DNA of 64,000 nt from Pseudomonas jessenii (GTDB lineage Bacteria > Pseudomonadota > Gammaproteobacteria > Pseudomonadales > Pseudomonadaceae), in NCBI RefSeq assembly GCF_002236115.1, contig NZ_NIWT01000004.1:62001-126000 (forward strand), written 5' to 3'. Shown piece after piece: positions 24,962-34,047 of this stretch. The position numbers were made by a program, and so were the translations under genes. Every line of letters begins with the position of its first letter. Within the stretch, counting starts at the first letter, position 1. The notes beneath the pieces are model-generated. The model was given only the letters and a program-made list of their open reading frames with translations. It was not told where the DNA came from and searched no databases.

Positions 24962-25794
24962 GTTTTCTGGTGTTGCTGTTGGCGGTGTGGATCGAGAAGT
25001 TCTCGGCCCTGCGCCATCGGGTTCAGCGTGACAATGGCTGGACACACGAGCTGAACAAGCTTGAGGCCAGCCCGCGATTTTCAAACCGACCATGGCTGGT
25101 GCTGTCGATACTGGTCTTGTTGCCGGTGGCGTTGCTGGGGTTGCTGCTGGTCGTCATCGAGCCGGTGGCCTACGGCTTGCTGGCGTTGCCGATCCATATG
25201 CTGGTAGTCATCTATAGCCTGGGGCGCGGTGATCTACTGGGCGATCTCGGGCCGTTCCGCGATGCCTGGCGTCGGGAGGACCTGCAAGCGGCGGCCCATG
25301 TCGCCCAGCGCGATCTGGATATCTGCGCAGACAATGGCGAGCAGCTGCTGGAGCAGGTCGAAGGGCATTTGCTGTGGGAAGCCTACCAGAGCTTTTTCGC
25401 GGTGATTTTCTGGTACTTCCTGTTGGGTCCGGTTGCGGCGCTGAGTTATCGATTGCTGGCGCTGGCCGAAGAGCACGGGAAAAACCCTGCAGTGGTCGAG
25501 CGCGCCGGGCAACTGCGTCACGCCTTCGACTGGTTGCCGGTGCGTCTGCTGGCCGCGAGCCTGGCGTTGGTCGGCAATTTTGTCGCGGTCAGTCGGGTGA
25601 TGCTGCATGAGCTGCTGAACTGGAACATCAGCGCCGCGCAATTGATCGTGAAAGTCGGGCTGGTGGCCGGTGAAATTCCGGCGCCGGTGACCGGCGCGGA
25701 AGGTATCAACAATCTGGACCGCATCTGGGCGCTGCTGCTGCGTGCGGCGGTGCTCTGGTATGCCGGGTTTGCGTTGTGGACGGTCCTGCATTAA
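24958..25794 (+). CDS. ampE: Membrane protein AmpE
   Basis: 278 residues, overlapping ampD by ATGA. Several hydrophobic segments (start MSFLVLLLAVWIEKF, LVLSILVLLPVALLGLLLVVIEP, the FFAVIFWYFLLGPVAALSYRLL region and a C-terminal one) mark an integral inner-membrane protein. AmpE is proposed to sense cell-wall state with AmpD, but its biochemical role is not established. RDNGWTHELNKLE and the GRGDLLGDLGPFRDAWRREDL loop are typical of the family. Confidence 0.92.
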   Translation: MSFLVLLLAVWIEKFSALRHRVQRDNGWTHELNKLEASPRFSNRPWLVLSILVLLPVALLGLLLVVIEPVAYGLLALPIHMLVVIYSLGRGDLLGDLGPFRDAWRREDLQAAAHVAQRDLDICADNGEQLLEQVEGHLLWEAYQSFFAVIFWYFLLGPVAALSYRLLALAEEHGKNPAVVERAGQLRHAFDWLPVRLLAASLALVGNFVAVSRVMLHELLNWNISAAQLIVKVGLVAGEIPAPVTGAEGINNLDRIWALLLRAAVLWYAGFALWTVLH

Positions 25795-25811
25795 CCCGGC
25801 TGTCTGAGCCA

Positions 25812-25950
25812 TTGTGGCGAGGGGGCTCGCCCCCGTTGGGTGGCGAAGCCGCCCTATGCGATTTGACAGTTGAAACGTGGATCTACGACCTACGACTTCT
25901 GCGCAGCCGAACGGGGTAGTGCGGCGATCCGACAAGCCCCCTCGCCACAT
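25812..25950. repeat. REP-type inverted pair of the GTGGCGAGGGGGC family
   Basis: GTGGCGAGGGGGCTCGCCCCC begins at 25814 and an inverted arm ACAAGCCCCCTCGCCAC ends at about 25948. This is a second, different REP family from the GGGAGCGAGC type elsewhere in the window, with a longer, 139-base layout. Confidence 0.8.
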
Positions 25951-25991
25951 TGAGTTCGCTTCGTATCGCTCGCGGACTTCTGTCGTTAACC

Positions 25992-26018
25992 TTAAGTTAC
26001 AAAACGTCCTGCCGATTT
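25992..26018 (+). promoter_or_regulatory. Likely sigma-28 (FliA) promoter of the chemoreceptor
   Basis: TTAAGTTA at 25992-25999, exactly 11 bases, GCCGATTT at 26011-26018. This matches the sigma-28 consensus TAAAGTTT-N11-GCCGATAA at 12 of 16 positions with the correct spacing, about 90 bases upstream of the GTG start. Confidence 0.65.
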
Positions 26019-26109
26019 AAGTTATACAGAGATAGCGTCGAATAGTGGCTATCTGCTTTCTGTCTGCGCCTGCCAATAAAAAAAATAAGAAACTGAAGGG
26101 AGACATCCA

Positions 26110-28140
26110 GTGAAGAGCTTGCTCTATCCCGCTGTCGCACTGATGAACCGTCTGAGCTTCGGTATGAAGTTCAGCCTGATCAGCGTACTGTTCCTGGTGC
26201 CGATGCTGGTGACCAACTTCTATCTGGTGCGTGACTCCTACCGCGAATTCCAGGGCACGCGCATCGAGCTGCAAAGTCTCGACCTGTTGGGCAGCAGCCT
26301 GACGTTGCGGCGCGATCTGGAAACCCTGAACAACCTGGTGCAGATCAATGTCAGCCTCGGCCAATCCGGCAAGGCCGGCAATGTCGAATCGAAAATCAGC
26401 GCCCTTGAGCAGAATATTCTGACTCGCCTGCAAGGGCTGACGGCGATGACCAGCGACCCGGAGCAGGTTGCGGTGTTTGATGGCAAACGCGATGAAATGA
26501 TCGCCGCGTTCAAGGCCCAGCAAACGGAAAATTCCCTGCAAAGCAAAAGTGCCTTGATCGGCAAGCTGGTGGGCAGCGCGCAGATTTTCAGCCAGCTCAT
26601 CACCAGCCAGTCCGGTCTCAGTCGCGACAACCAGAGCGACATGCGCCAGTTGAGCGAGCTTGTCACCCTCGTCACGCCGCGGGTCACCCAGATCCTGGGC
26701 GAAGGTCGGGCAATGGGGTCTTACTCGTTGGGGCAGGGATTCATCAACTCGGCTTCGAGTACCCGTTTCGATGAATTGCTGGCGCAGATTGAAAAGCTCC
26801 AGGCCGAGTATGGCCTGAAGTTGCAGGATGCCCTGGGTTCCAGCAAGGCTGCGCGTGAGACCCTGGCCACTCAGGCCGATAGCAGCCGGGCATCCTTGAA
26901 GAAAGCCAGCGAGCTGTTCGAAGAACAAGTGGTCATGGCTGATACCCTCGACGCGCCGTGGCAGGGCTTTTACGATCAGGTCAGCGCCCTGATGGACCAG
27001 ACTTACCAACTCAACGAAGCGGTCCTGAAGTATCTCGGCCCGCAATTGCAGCAGCGACTTGAGCAGAATCGCACGCACATGGTCTTGCAGGCCGTGGCGC
27101 TGTCAGTCGTCTTTGTGTTGATCTTTTATCTCTACGGCGCTTTCTATGCCTCGACCCGCACCACGCTCAAGCGCCTGGGGGCGGTGATGGACAAGGTGGC
27201 GGCCGGCGACATGACCGTGACCTTCAGCGCCCACAGCCGCGATGAGCTGGGGGAGCTGGGCGAAGTGTTCAACGGCACGGTGAAAAAGATCCATGACCTG
27301 ATCGAGCGGGTGGGACAGACCGTCAGCGAAGTCGAGCGTCAGGCCGGCCAGGTGGAAAGCGTTTCCGCGCAAAGCAACCAGGCCGTCGCCGGGCAGCGCA
27401 CGCAGATCGAACAAGTGGCCACGGCGATGAACCAGATGTCGGCCACTTCCCAGGAAGTGGCGCGCAGTGCCGCCGCGGCGGTGAGCAGTGCCCACAGTGT
27501 CAACGATGAGACCATCAGTGGTCGTGGCCTGGTGGAGTCGCAGCAAGGCAGCATTGCCGCGCTGGCCAGCGAGATCGATCAATCGGTACTGGTGATCAAT
27601 CAACTGGCCAGCGACAGCCAGTCCATCAGCCGTGTGCTCGAAGTGATCAAGAGCATCGCCGAGCAGACCAACCTGCTGGCGCTCAATGCTGCCATCGAGG
27701 CGGCACGGGCCGGTGAGCAGGGCCGTGGTTTCGCCGTGGTAGCCGACGAAGTCCGGACCCTGGCCAAACGAACCCAGCAATCGACCGAAGAAATCGAGCA
27801 GATGATCACCAGGCTCCATGGCGGTGTCGGCGCGGCGGTCAAGGCCATGGGCACCAGCCATGAAATGGCCAATGGCACGGTCGGGCAGTCGGAAAAGGTC
27901 CAGCGGGCGCTGGAAAACATCTTGGGAGCGGTCGGCATGATCGTCGACCAGAACCAGCAGATTGCCGCCGCGGTGGAGCAACAAACCGCCGTGGCCCACG
28001 ACATCGACCAGAACATCGTCGAGATCAATCGCGCTGGCGAGCGCACCGCTGAAGGTGCGCACCAGACCGAAGATGCCAGCCGGGCGTTGTCGGCCCAGGT
28101 CGTGGAGTTGAAACAGTTGATCAGCGCATTTCGAGTGTAG
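26110..28140 (+). CDS. Methyl-accepting chemotaxis protein
   Basis: 676 residues. A membrane chemoreceptor that controls CheA. The first membrane segment is about 19-40 (FSLISVLFLVPMLVTNFYLV) and the second about 324-348. Between them is a 280-residue, mostly helical periplasmic sensor domain with no family I can name. A HAMP domain follows, then the cytoplasmic signalling helices with the conserved tip around 516-549 (AEQTNLLALNAAIEAARAGE). No C-terminal CheR-binding pentapeptide is seen; the protein ends ISAFRV. GTG start at 26110 after AAGGGAGA. The ligand is unknown. Confidence 0.93.
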   Translation: MKSLLYPAVALMNRLSFGMKFSLISVLFLVPMLVTNFYLVRDSYREFQGTRIELQSLDLLGSSLTLRRDLETLNNLVQINVSLGQSGKAGNVESKISALEQNILTRLQGLTAMTSDPEQVAVFDGKRDEMIAAFKAQQTENSLQSKSALIGKLVGSAQIFSQLITSQSGLSRDNQSDMRQLSELVTLVTPRVTQILGEGRAMGSYSLGQGFINSASSTRFDELLAQIEKLQAEYGLKLQDALGSSKAARETLATQADSSRASLKKASELFEEQVVMADTLDAPWQGFYDQVSALMDQTYQLNEAVLKYLGPQLQQRLEQNRTHMVLQAVALSVVFVLIFYLYGAFYASTRTTLKRLGAVMDKVAAGDMTVTFSAHSRDELGELGEVFNGTVKKIHDLIERVGQTVSEVERQAGQVESVSAQSNQAVAGQRTQIEQVATAMNQMSATSQEVARSAAAAVSSAHSVNDETISGRGLVESQQGSIAALASEIDQSVLVINQLASDSQSISRVLEVIKSIAEQTNLLALNAAIEAARAGEQGRGFAVVADEVRTLAKRTQQSTEEIEQMITRLHGGVGAAVKAMGTSHEMANGTVGQSEKVQRALENILGAVGMIVDQNQQIAAAVEQQTAVAHDIDQNIVEINRAGERTAEGAHQTEDASRALSAQVVELKQLISAFRV

Positions 28141-28167
28141 CGGTCGCCTGATACCACAGGGTTTGAT

Positions 28168-28944
28168 TCACCAGTTGAACAACTCGCAGGCATTGGCGGT
28201 ACTGGCCGCAGCCAATTGCTCGGGGCTGATCGCCATGATGTCGGCCAGTGCCGCGCAGATCGCGGGCAGATGCGCGGGGCTGTTGCGTTGGCCGGGGAAC
28301 ATGGCGGGCGCCATGTCCGGGGAGTCGGTTTCCAGCACCACAGAATCCAGCGGTAGCTCGGCGAGCACTCGGTGCATGCGCAATGCTTGAGGCCAGGTCG
28401 CCGCGCCGCCCAGGCCGAGTTTGAAACCCAGCTTGATGTATTCCCGGGCTTCTTCCTGGCTGCCGGCAAAGGCGTGGATGATGCCTGCCCGTTTCAGGCG
28501 AAACCGTTTGAGCGTGGCAATCACCGCCGCATGGCTGCGCCGCACATGGATCAATGCCGGAAGAGCGAAATCCGCCGCCAATTGCAATTGCGCCTCGAAC
28601 AACGCCTGCTGGCGGTCGCGGTCCAGGTTTTCGATGAAGTAGTCCAGGCCGATCTCGCCGACGGCACATAGTTGCCGATGGCCAGCCAGGCGGGTCAGCC
28701 AATCGCCGAGTTCGCTCAAGTCTTCAGGGCGATGATCGTCCAGATACACCGGGTGCAATCCGAACGCCGCATGCAGGTCGGGATCGTTTTGCACCAGCTC
28801 CCAGACCCGCTGCCAATTGACCTGATAAACCCCCAGCACCACGATCCGCCGCACCCCGAGGGCGCGGCTTTCGGCCAGCAGCGCCTGACGGTCGGCGTCG
28901 AAGTCCGGAAAATCCAGATGGGTGTGGGTGTCGATCAGCTCCAC
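28168..28944 (-). CDS. TatD-family metal-dependent hydrolase
   Basis: 258 residues. TIM-barrel metal-dependent deoxyribonuclease family. Visible metal motifs: THTHLD (His6, His8), GEIGLDY, LIHVRRS, GIIHAFAG and LETDSPDM. This is the TatD-like protein that sits beside fruR in many pseudomonads; its biological substrate is unknown. The start ATG 28944 lies three bases after the fruR stop, so both are probably one transcript. Convergent with the chemoreceptor. Confidence 0.88.
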   Translation of the reverse strand: MELIDTHTHLDFPDFDADRQALLAESRALGVRRIVVLGVYQVNWQRVWELVQNDPDLHAAFGLHPVYLDDHRPEDLSELGDWLTRLAGHRQLCAVGEIGLDYFIENLDRDRQQALFEAQLQLAADFALPALIHVRRSHAAVIATLKRFRLKRAGIIHAFAGSQEEAREYIKLGFKLGLGGAATWPQALRMHRVLAELPLDSVVLETDSPDMAPAMFPGQRNSPAHLPAICAALADIMAISPEQLAAASTANACELFNW

Positions 28945-28947
28945 GGT

Positions 28948-29943
28948 TCAGTCCTGGCGAATACGCTGCTTGAACGTGCGCGCAATGGCTTGCACACCGG
29001 GCCGGTAATCCGACTGCTCGATGGCTGCCAGGGCCAGTGCGAGGGCCTTGTCGGCAATCAGCTGGTGCTGCTGGGCCATGGCGTTGACCGGCAGCGGCAG
29101 GAAGTCCAGCAACTGAGTGTCGCCGAACGTGCCGAGGCGCAGCGGGCGGTTTTTCAGCGGGAAGTCGTGCAGCGCATCGAACACGCCTTGAAGCAGCACG
29201 TAGGATGTGGTCACCAGGGCATCGGGCAAATGGCCCAGGCGCTGCAGTAATTCTTCCATCAATTGTTTGCCGCACTCGCGGCTGAAGGATTCGCCTTCTT
29301 CAATCAGCACCTCACCGTTGAACCCGACGAGCGCCTCTTTGAAGCCGGCGCAACGTTCCTGGCTGATGCTCAGCTCCGGGCGGGCGCCGATCAGCGCGAT
29401 CTGTTTGGGCAAGGGGGCGAGCAGGCTGCGGGTCAGTTGCAGGCTGGCCTCGCGGTCGTCACTGATCACCGAGCAGAAATGCTCGGGTTCCATGACCCGG
29501 TCGATGGCGATGATCGGAATGCCCTTGGCCTGCAATTGGCGATAGCTGTCGTCGCCGGGCGGCAGGCAGCTGGCAACGATCAGTGCGTCGCAGCGCCGGG
29601 CGCGGAACAACTGCAGCAATTGCCGTTCGCTGTCCGGCGCATCGTCGGAACTGGCGATCAGCAACTGATAACCCCGGGCCCGCGCACCTTGTTCCAGCAA
29701 TTTGGCGATTCGCGCGTAACTGGGGTTTTCCAGATCCGGCAGAATGAACCCCAATGTGCGGGTGTGTCGGCTGCGCAATCCGGCGGCCTGTGGGTTAGGC
29801 GTGAAGCCATGTTGTTCGACGACCGCGCGCACGCGTTCGACGGTAGCGCTGCTGATGCGCTGTTGTTCGGCCTTGCCATTGATGACATAGCTGGCGGTGG
29901 TGACGGACACACCGGCCAACTGGGCGATATCACTGAGTTTCAA
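28948..29943 (-). CDS. fruR: Catabolite repressor/activator (FruR/Cra), LacI family
   Basis: 331 residues. The N-terminal helix-turn-helix (MKLSDIAQLAGVSVTTASYVING) and hinge are LacI-type, with a periplasmic-binding-like effector domain after residue 60. In Pseudomonas putida Cra represses the fru operon and is relieved by fructose-1-phosphate. It is divergent from fruBKA across a 290-base gap that contains a matching operator at 30089-30100. The start ATG 29943 gives the standard Cra N-terminus. Confidence 0.93.
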   Translation of the reverse strand: MKLSDIAQLAGVSVTTASYVINGKAEQQRISSATVERVRAVVEQHGFTPNPQAAGLRSRHTRTLGFILPDLENPSYARIAKLLEQGARARGYQLLIASSDDAPDSERQLLQLFRARRCDALIVASCLPPGDDSYRQLQAKGIPIIAIDRVMEPEHFCSVISDDREASLQLTRSLLAPLPKQIALIGARPELSISQERCAGFKEALVGFNGEVLIEEGESFSRECGKQLMEELLQRLGHLPDALVTTSYVLLQGVFDALHDFPLKNRPLRLGTFGDTQLLDFLPLPVNAMAQQHQLIADKALALALAAIEQSDYRPGVQAIARTFKQRIRQD

Positions 29944-30088
29944 CCCGCTGTTTCCTTGTTTTTTCGAGATTGCCTCGACATTTTCGTCAATCCTAACCGA
30001 TTAAGGCAGGCGACCATTGTCGCAACGCATCCGACAAGTTGGACTTCAAGGATGGGCCAATTTCGAGTAACGTGCCAATCGATATAGA

Positions 30089-30100
30089 TTAAACGTTTCA
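30089..30100. promoter_or_regulatory. Cra/FruR operator
   Basis: TTAAACGTTTCA is the Cra binding site described for the Pseudomonas putida fruBKA promoter. It lies in the fruR-fruB gap, 134 bases before the fruB start, near a GATATAGAT that could be a -10. Binding would repress fruBKA until fructose-1-phosphate appears. Confidence 0.85.
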
Positions 30101-30120
30101 GCAAGCGTATTTTCTACGTT

Positions 30121-30220
30121 TTAGGCGCCTTTGGCCGGTTCTGCCGTGAAACCGCCAAAAGCGATGACCAAGCGCCTAAGCTGACTCATTCAAAACAATA
30201 CCTGGTGCCCCAAGGCGCCA
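30121..30220 (+). promoter_or_regulatory. Structured 5' leader of fruBKA
   Basis: Three stems follow the Cra site. An outer 8 bp stem pairs TTAGGCGC (30121-30128) with GCGCCTAA (30172-30179). It encloses an inner 10 bp stem, 30130-30134 plus 30136-30140 with 30050-series complement 30150-30159, with one bulged C. A third stem TGGTGCC/GGCGCCA (30203-30220) ends just before the AAAAAGGAG ribosome binding site. No terminator T run is present. Likely mRNA structure of unknown role. Confidence 0.55.
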
Positions 30221-30233
30221 AAAAGGAGAAAGC

Positions 30234-33095
30234 ATGCTCGAGCTCACTGTAGAGCAGATTTCGATGGGCCAGTCGGCTGTGGATAAGTCCGCAGCCCTGC
30301 AATTGCTGGCCGGGCATCTGGTCGCCGACGGCCTGGTTGCCGAGGGTTATCTCGCCGGCTTGCAGGCGCGGGAGGCTCAGGGCTCGACCTTTCTCGGTCA
30401 AGGTATTGCCATCCCCCACGGTACGCCCGAAACCCGCGACCTGGTGTTCACCACCGGTGTGCGCCTGATGCAGTTCCCCGATGGCGTGGACTGGGGCGAT
30501 GGTCATATCGTTTACCTGGCGATCGGCATCGCCGCCAAATCCGATGAACATCTGCGCCTGTTGCAATTGCTCACCCGCGCCCTCGGCGAGACTGACCTGG
30601 GCCAGGCCCTGCGTCGCGCCGGTTCCGCCGAAGCCTTGCTGAAGTTGCTGCAAGGCGCGCCGCAGGAGTTGGCGCTGGATGCACAGATGATCGGTCTCGG
30701 TGTGGCGGCCGAAGATTTCGAAGAGTTGGTCTGGCGTGGTGCACGTTTGCTACGGCAGGCCGACTGCGTGAGCAACGGTTTCTCCGCCGTGCTGCAGCAG
30801 GTTGAAGCGCTGCCCTTGGGCGATGGCCTGTGGTGGCTGCACAGCGAACAGACGGTGAAGCGTCCGGGCCTGGCCTTCGTCACCCCGGACAGACCGCTGC
30901 GTTATCTCGGCCAGCCACTCACTGGACTGTTCTGCCTGGCCAGCCTCGGTGAGGCCCATCAAGCCCTGCTCGAACGCCTGTGCGCGTTGTTGATCGAAGG
31001 GCGTGGCCATGAGTTGGGGCGCGCCACCAGCAGCCGCAAGGTCCTCGAAGTGCTCGGTGGTGAAGTGCCCGCCGACTGGCCCAGCGCGCGAATTGCATTG
31101 GCCAACGCCCACGGTTTGCATGCGCGCCCGGCGAAAATCCTCGCGCAACTGGCAAAGAGTTTTGAAGGTGACATCCGCGTACGCATCGTTGATGGCCATG
31201 ACAGTGCGGTGTCGGTAAAGAGCTTGAGCAAGTTGCTCAGCCTCGGCGCCCGTCGGGGACAGGTCCTGGAAATCATCGCCGAACCGGGCATCGCGGCGGA
31301 TGCGTTGCCAGCCTTGTTGGCCGCCATCGAAGAAGGCCTCGGTGAGGAAGTCGAACCGCTGCCGCCGGTAAGTCAGACGCGTGAAGTCGTTGCCGATATG
31401 GCCGAAGTGGTCCTCGCCCCGTCATCTGGCAGCGTGGTTCAGGCGATTGCCGCCGCTCCGGGGATCGCTATCGGCCCGGCGCATATTCAGGTGCTGCAAA
31501 CCATCGATTACCCGTTGCGCGGCGAGTCCGCCGGCATTGAGCGCGAGCGCCTCCAGCACGCCCTGGCGCAGGTACGCCGTGACATCCAGGGCCTGATCGA
31601 GCGCAGCAAGAGCAAAGCCATTCGCGAAATCTTCATTACCCACCAAGAGATGCTCGACGACCCGGAACTGACCGATGAGGTCGATACGCGCCTCAAGCAG
31701 GGCGAAAGTGCCGAGGCGGCGTGGATGGCCGTGATTGAAGCGGCGGCTCGGCAGCAGGAAGCGTTGCAGGATGCCTTGCTCGCCGAGCGTGCGGCCGACT
31801 TGCGCGACATCGGGCGTCGGGTGTTGATGCAACTCAGCGGCATCGAAACCCCGAGCGAACCGGATCAACCGTACATTCTGGTGATGGACGAGGTCGGCCC
31901 GTCCGACGTCGCGCGTCTCGACCCGGCTCGCGTGGCGGGGATTCTCACCGCTCGGGGTGGTGCTACGGCGCACAGTGCGATTGTTGCCCGGGCGCTGGGT
32001 ATTCCGGCCTTGGTCGGCGCCGGTCCCGGCGTGTTGCTGCTGGCACCGGGTACGGCTTTGCTGCTCGATGGCCAGCGTGGTCGTCTGCATGTGGACGCTG
32101 ACGCGGCGACCTTGCAGCGCGCCACGGCCGAACGCGATACCCGCGAGCAACGCTTGAAGGCGGCTGCTGAACTGCGTCATCAACCGGCATTGACCATCGA
32201 TGGCCACGCCGTCGAAGTGTTCGCCAACATTGGTGAAAGCGCCGGCGTCACCAGTGCGGTGGAGCAGGGCGCCGAAGGCATTGGCCTGTTGCGCACCGAA
32301 CTGATTTTCATGGCCCACCCGCAAGCGCCCGACGAGGCGACCCAGGAAGTCGAGTACCGCCGCGTCCTCGACGGTCTGGCCGGGCGGCCGCTGGTGGTGC
32401 GCACCCTCGATGTCGGTGGCGACAAACCGCTGCCGTACTGGCCGATTGCGAAGGAAGAGAACCCGTTCCTCGGCGTGCGCGGCATTCGCCTGACCTTGCA
32501 GCGTCCGCAGATCATGGAAGCGCAACTGCGTGCCTTGCTGCGGGCTGCCGACAACCGGCCGCTGCGGATCATGTTCCCGATGGTGGGCAGCGTCGACGAG
32601 TGGCGCCAGGCCCGTGACATGACAGAACGCCTGCGCCAGGAAATCCCGGTCGCCGACCTGCAACTGGGGATCATGATCGAAGTGCCGTCGGCGGCATTGC
32701 TGGCACCGGTCCTGGCCAAGGAAGTCGATTTCTTCAGCGTCGGCACCAACGACCTGACCCAGTACACCCTGGCCATCGACCGTGGCCATCCGACGCTGTC
32801 GGCCCAGGCCGATGGCTTGCATCCGGCGGTGCTGCAACTGATCGACATCACCGTGCGTGCGGCCCATGCTCACGGTAAATGGGTCGGTGTGTGCGGCGAG
32901 CTGGCGGCCGACCCGCTGGCGGTGCCGGTGCTGGTCGGCCTCGGAGTGGATGAGCTCAGCGTCGGGGCGCGCAGCATTGCCGAGGTCAAGGCGCGGATTC
33001 GCGAACTGGGCTTCACTCAGACTCAAACCCTTGCCCGACAGGCCCTGGCCGTGGGCAGCGCCAATGAAGTGCGCGCATTAGTGGAGGCCCTGTAA
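30234..33095 (+). CDS. fruB: Fructose PTS multiphosphoryl transfer protein (EIIA-HPr-EI fusion)
   Basis: 953 residues. Carries phosphate from phosphoenolpyruvate to the fructose EIIBC. Order of parts: EIIA-Fru with phospho-histidine His62 (GIAIPHGT), a middle linker domain (about 150-280), HPr with His296 (GLHARPAK), and Enzyme I with phospho-histidine His580 (GGATAHSAIV) and catalytic Cys887 (GVCGELA). All active residues are intact. ATG 30234 has AAAGGAG upstream. It overlaps fruK by TAATG, so it is tightly coupled. Confidence 0.96.
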   Translation: MLELTVEQISMGQSAVDKSAALQLLAGHLVADGLVAEGYLAGLQAREAQGSTFLGQGIAIPHGTPETRDLVFTTGVRLMQFPDGVDWGDGHIVYLAIGIAAKSDEHLRLLQLLTRALGETDLGQALRRAGSAEALLKLLQGAPQELALDAQMIGLGVAAEDFEELVWRGARLLRQADCVSNGFSAVLQQVEALPLGDGLWWLHSEQTVKRPGLAFVTPDRPLRYLGQPLTGLFCLASLGEAHQALLERLCALLIEGRGHELGRATSSRKVLEVLGGEVPADWPSARIALANAHGLHARPAKILAQLAKSFEGDIRVRIVDGHDSAVSVKSLSKLLSLGARRGQVLEIIAEPGIAADALPALLAAIEEGLGEEVEPLPPVSQTREVVADMAEVVLAPSSGSVVQAIAAAPGIAIGPAHIQVLQTIDYPLRGESAGIERERLQHALAQVRRDIQGLIERSKSKAIREIFITHQEMLDDPELTDEVDTRLKQGESAEAAWMAVIEAAARQQEALQDALLAERAADLRDIGRRVLMQLSGIETPSEPDQPYILVMDEVGPSDVARLDPARVAGILTARGGATAHSAIVARALGIPALVGAGPGVLLLAPGTALLLDGQRGRLHVDADAATLQRATAERDTREQRLKAAAELRHQPALTIDGHAVEVFANIGESAGVTSAVEQGAEGIGLLRTELIFMAHPQAPDEATQEVEYRRVLDGLAGRPLVVRTLDVGGDKPLPYWPIAKEENPFLGVRGIRLTLQRPQIMEAQLRALLRAADNRPLRIMFPMVGSVDEWRQARDMTERLRQEIPVADLQLGIMIEVPSAALLAPVLAKEVDFFSVGTNDLTQYTLAIDRGHPTLSAQADGLHPAVLQLIDITVRAAHAHGKWVGVCGELAADPLAVPVLVGLGVDELSVGARSIAEVKARIRELGFTQTQTLARQALAVGSANEVRALVEAL

Positions 33096-34036
33096 TGGCC
33101 CGGATACTTACCCTAACCCTTAACCCGGCGCTGGACCTGACCGTCCAGTTGCCGCGCCTTGAAGCCGGCCAGGTCAACCGCAGCGATGTGATGCACACCC
33201 ACGCCGCCGGCAAAGGCGTGAACGTGGCGCAAGTGCTGGCGGACCTCGGGCATCAACTGACCGTCAGTGGCTTTCTTGGCGAAGACAACCTGCAAGCGTT
33301 CGAAACATTGTTCGCCAAACGCGGTTTTGTCGATGCCTTCATCCGTGTTCCGGGCGAAACCCGCAGCAATATCAAACTGGCGGAAAGCGACGGCCGCATC
33401 ACCGACATCAACGGGCCGGGGCCGCAGGTCAGCGAGGCGGCGCAGCAGGCCTTGATGGATCGGCTGGAGCAGATTGCTCCGGGGCACGATGCGGTGGTTG
33501 TCGCCGGAAGCTTGCCGCTGGGCGTCAGTGCGCAATGGTTGCAGGCGTTGATCTTGCGCTTGAAGAGCCTGGGGCTGAATGTTGCCCTCGACACCAGCGG
33601 CGAGGCATTGCGCGCAGCGCTGAAAGCGGGGCCGTGGCTGATCAAACCCAACACTGAAGAGCTGGCCGAGGTGCTGGGCTGCGAGGTCGTGTCGGTCAGT
33701 GCCCAGGCCTTGGCGGCGGAGCGTTTGCATGCCCAGGGCATCGAGCATGTGGTGATTTCCCATGGCGTCGATGGCGTGAACTGGTTCAGCGTCGGCTCGG
33801 CGCTGCATGCCACGCCACCCAGGGTCAACGTCGCCAGCACGGTGGGCGCGGGTGATTCGTTGCTGGCGGGGATGCTCCACGGTTTGCTCAGTGCCGATAC
33901 GCCGGAGCAGACCTTGCGCACCGCCACGGCGATTGCCGCGATGGCAGTGACCCAGATCGGATTCGGCATTGGCGATGCAGCGCAACTGGCGCAGCTCGAA
34001 CAGGGTGTGCGCGTGCGTCCCCTGACAGAACAATAA
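33095..34036 (+). CDS. fruK: 1-phosphofructokinase
   Basis: 313 residues, PfkB family. Phosphorylates fructose-1-phosphate to fructose-1,6-bisphosphate. Signatures: AAGKGVNVAQVLADLG near residue 34 and the ATP/catalytic TVGAGDSLLAGML near residue 250, with the catalytic Asp. Starts within the last bases of fruB (TAATG) and is followed by fruA after 11 bases. Confidence 0.95.
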   Translation: MARILTLTLNPALDLTVQLPRLEAGQVNRSDVMHTHAAGKGVNVAQVLADLGHQLTVSGFLGEDNLQAFETLFAKRGFVDAFIRVPGETRSNIKLAESDGRITDINGPGPQVSEAAQQALMDRLEQIAPGHDAVVVAGSLPLGVSAQWLQALILRLKSLGLNVALDTSGEALRAALKAGPWLIKPNTEELAEVLGCEVVSVSAQALAAERLHAQGIEHVVISHGVDGVNWFSVGSALHATPPRVNVASTVGAGDSLLAGMLHGLLSADTPEQTLRTATAIAAMAVTQIGFGIGDAAQLAQLEQGVRVRPLTEQ

Positions 34037-34047
34037 GAGGGATTGTC

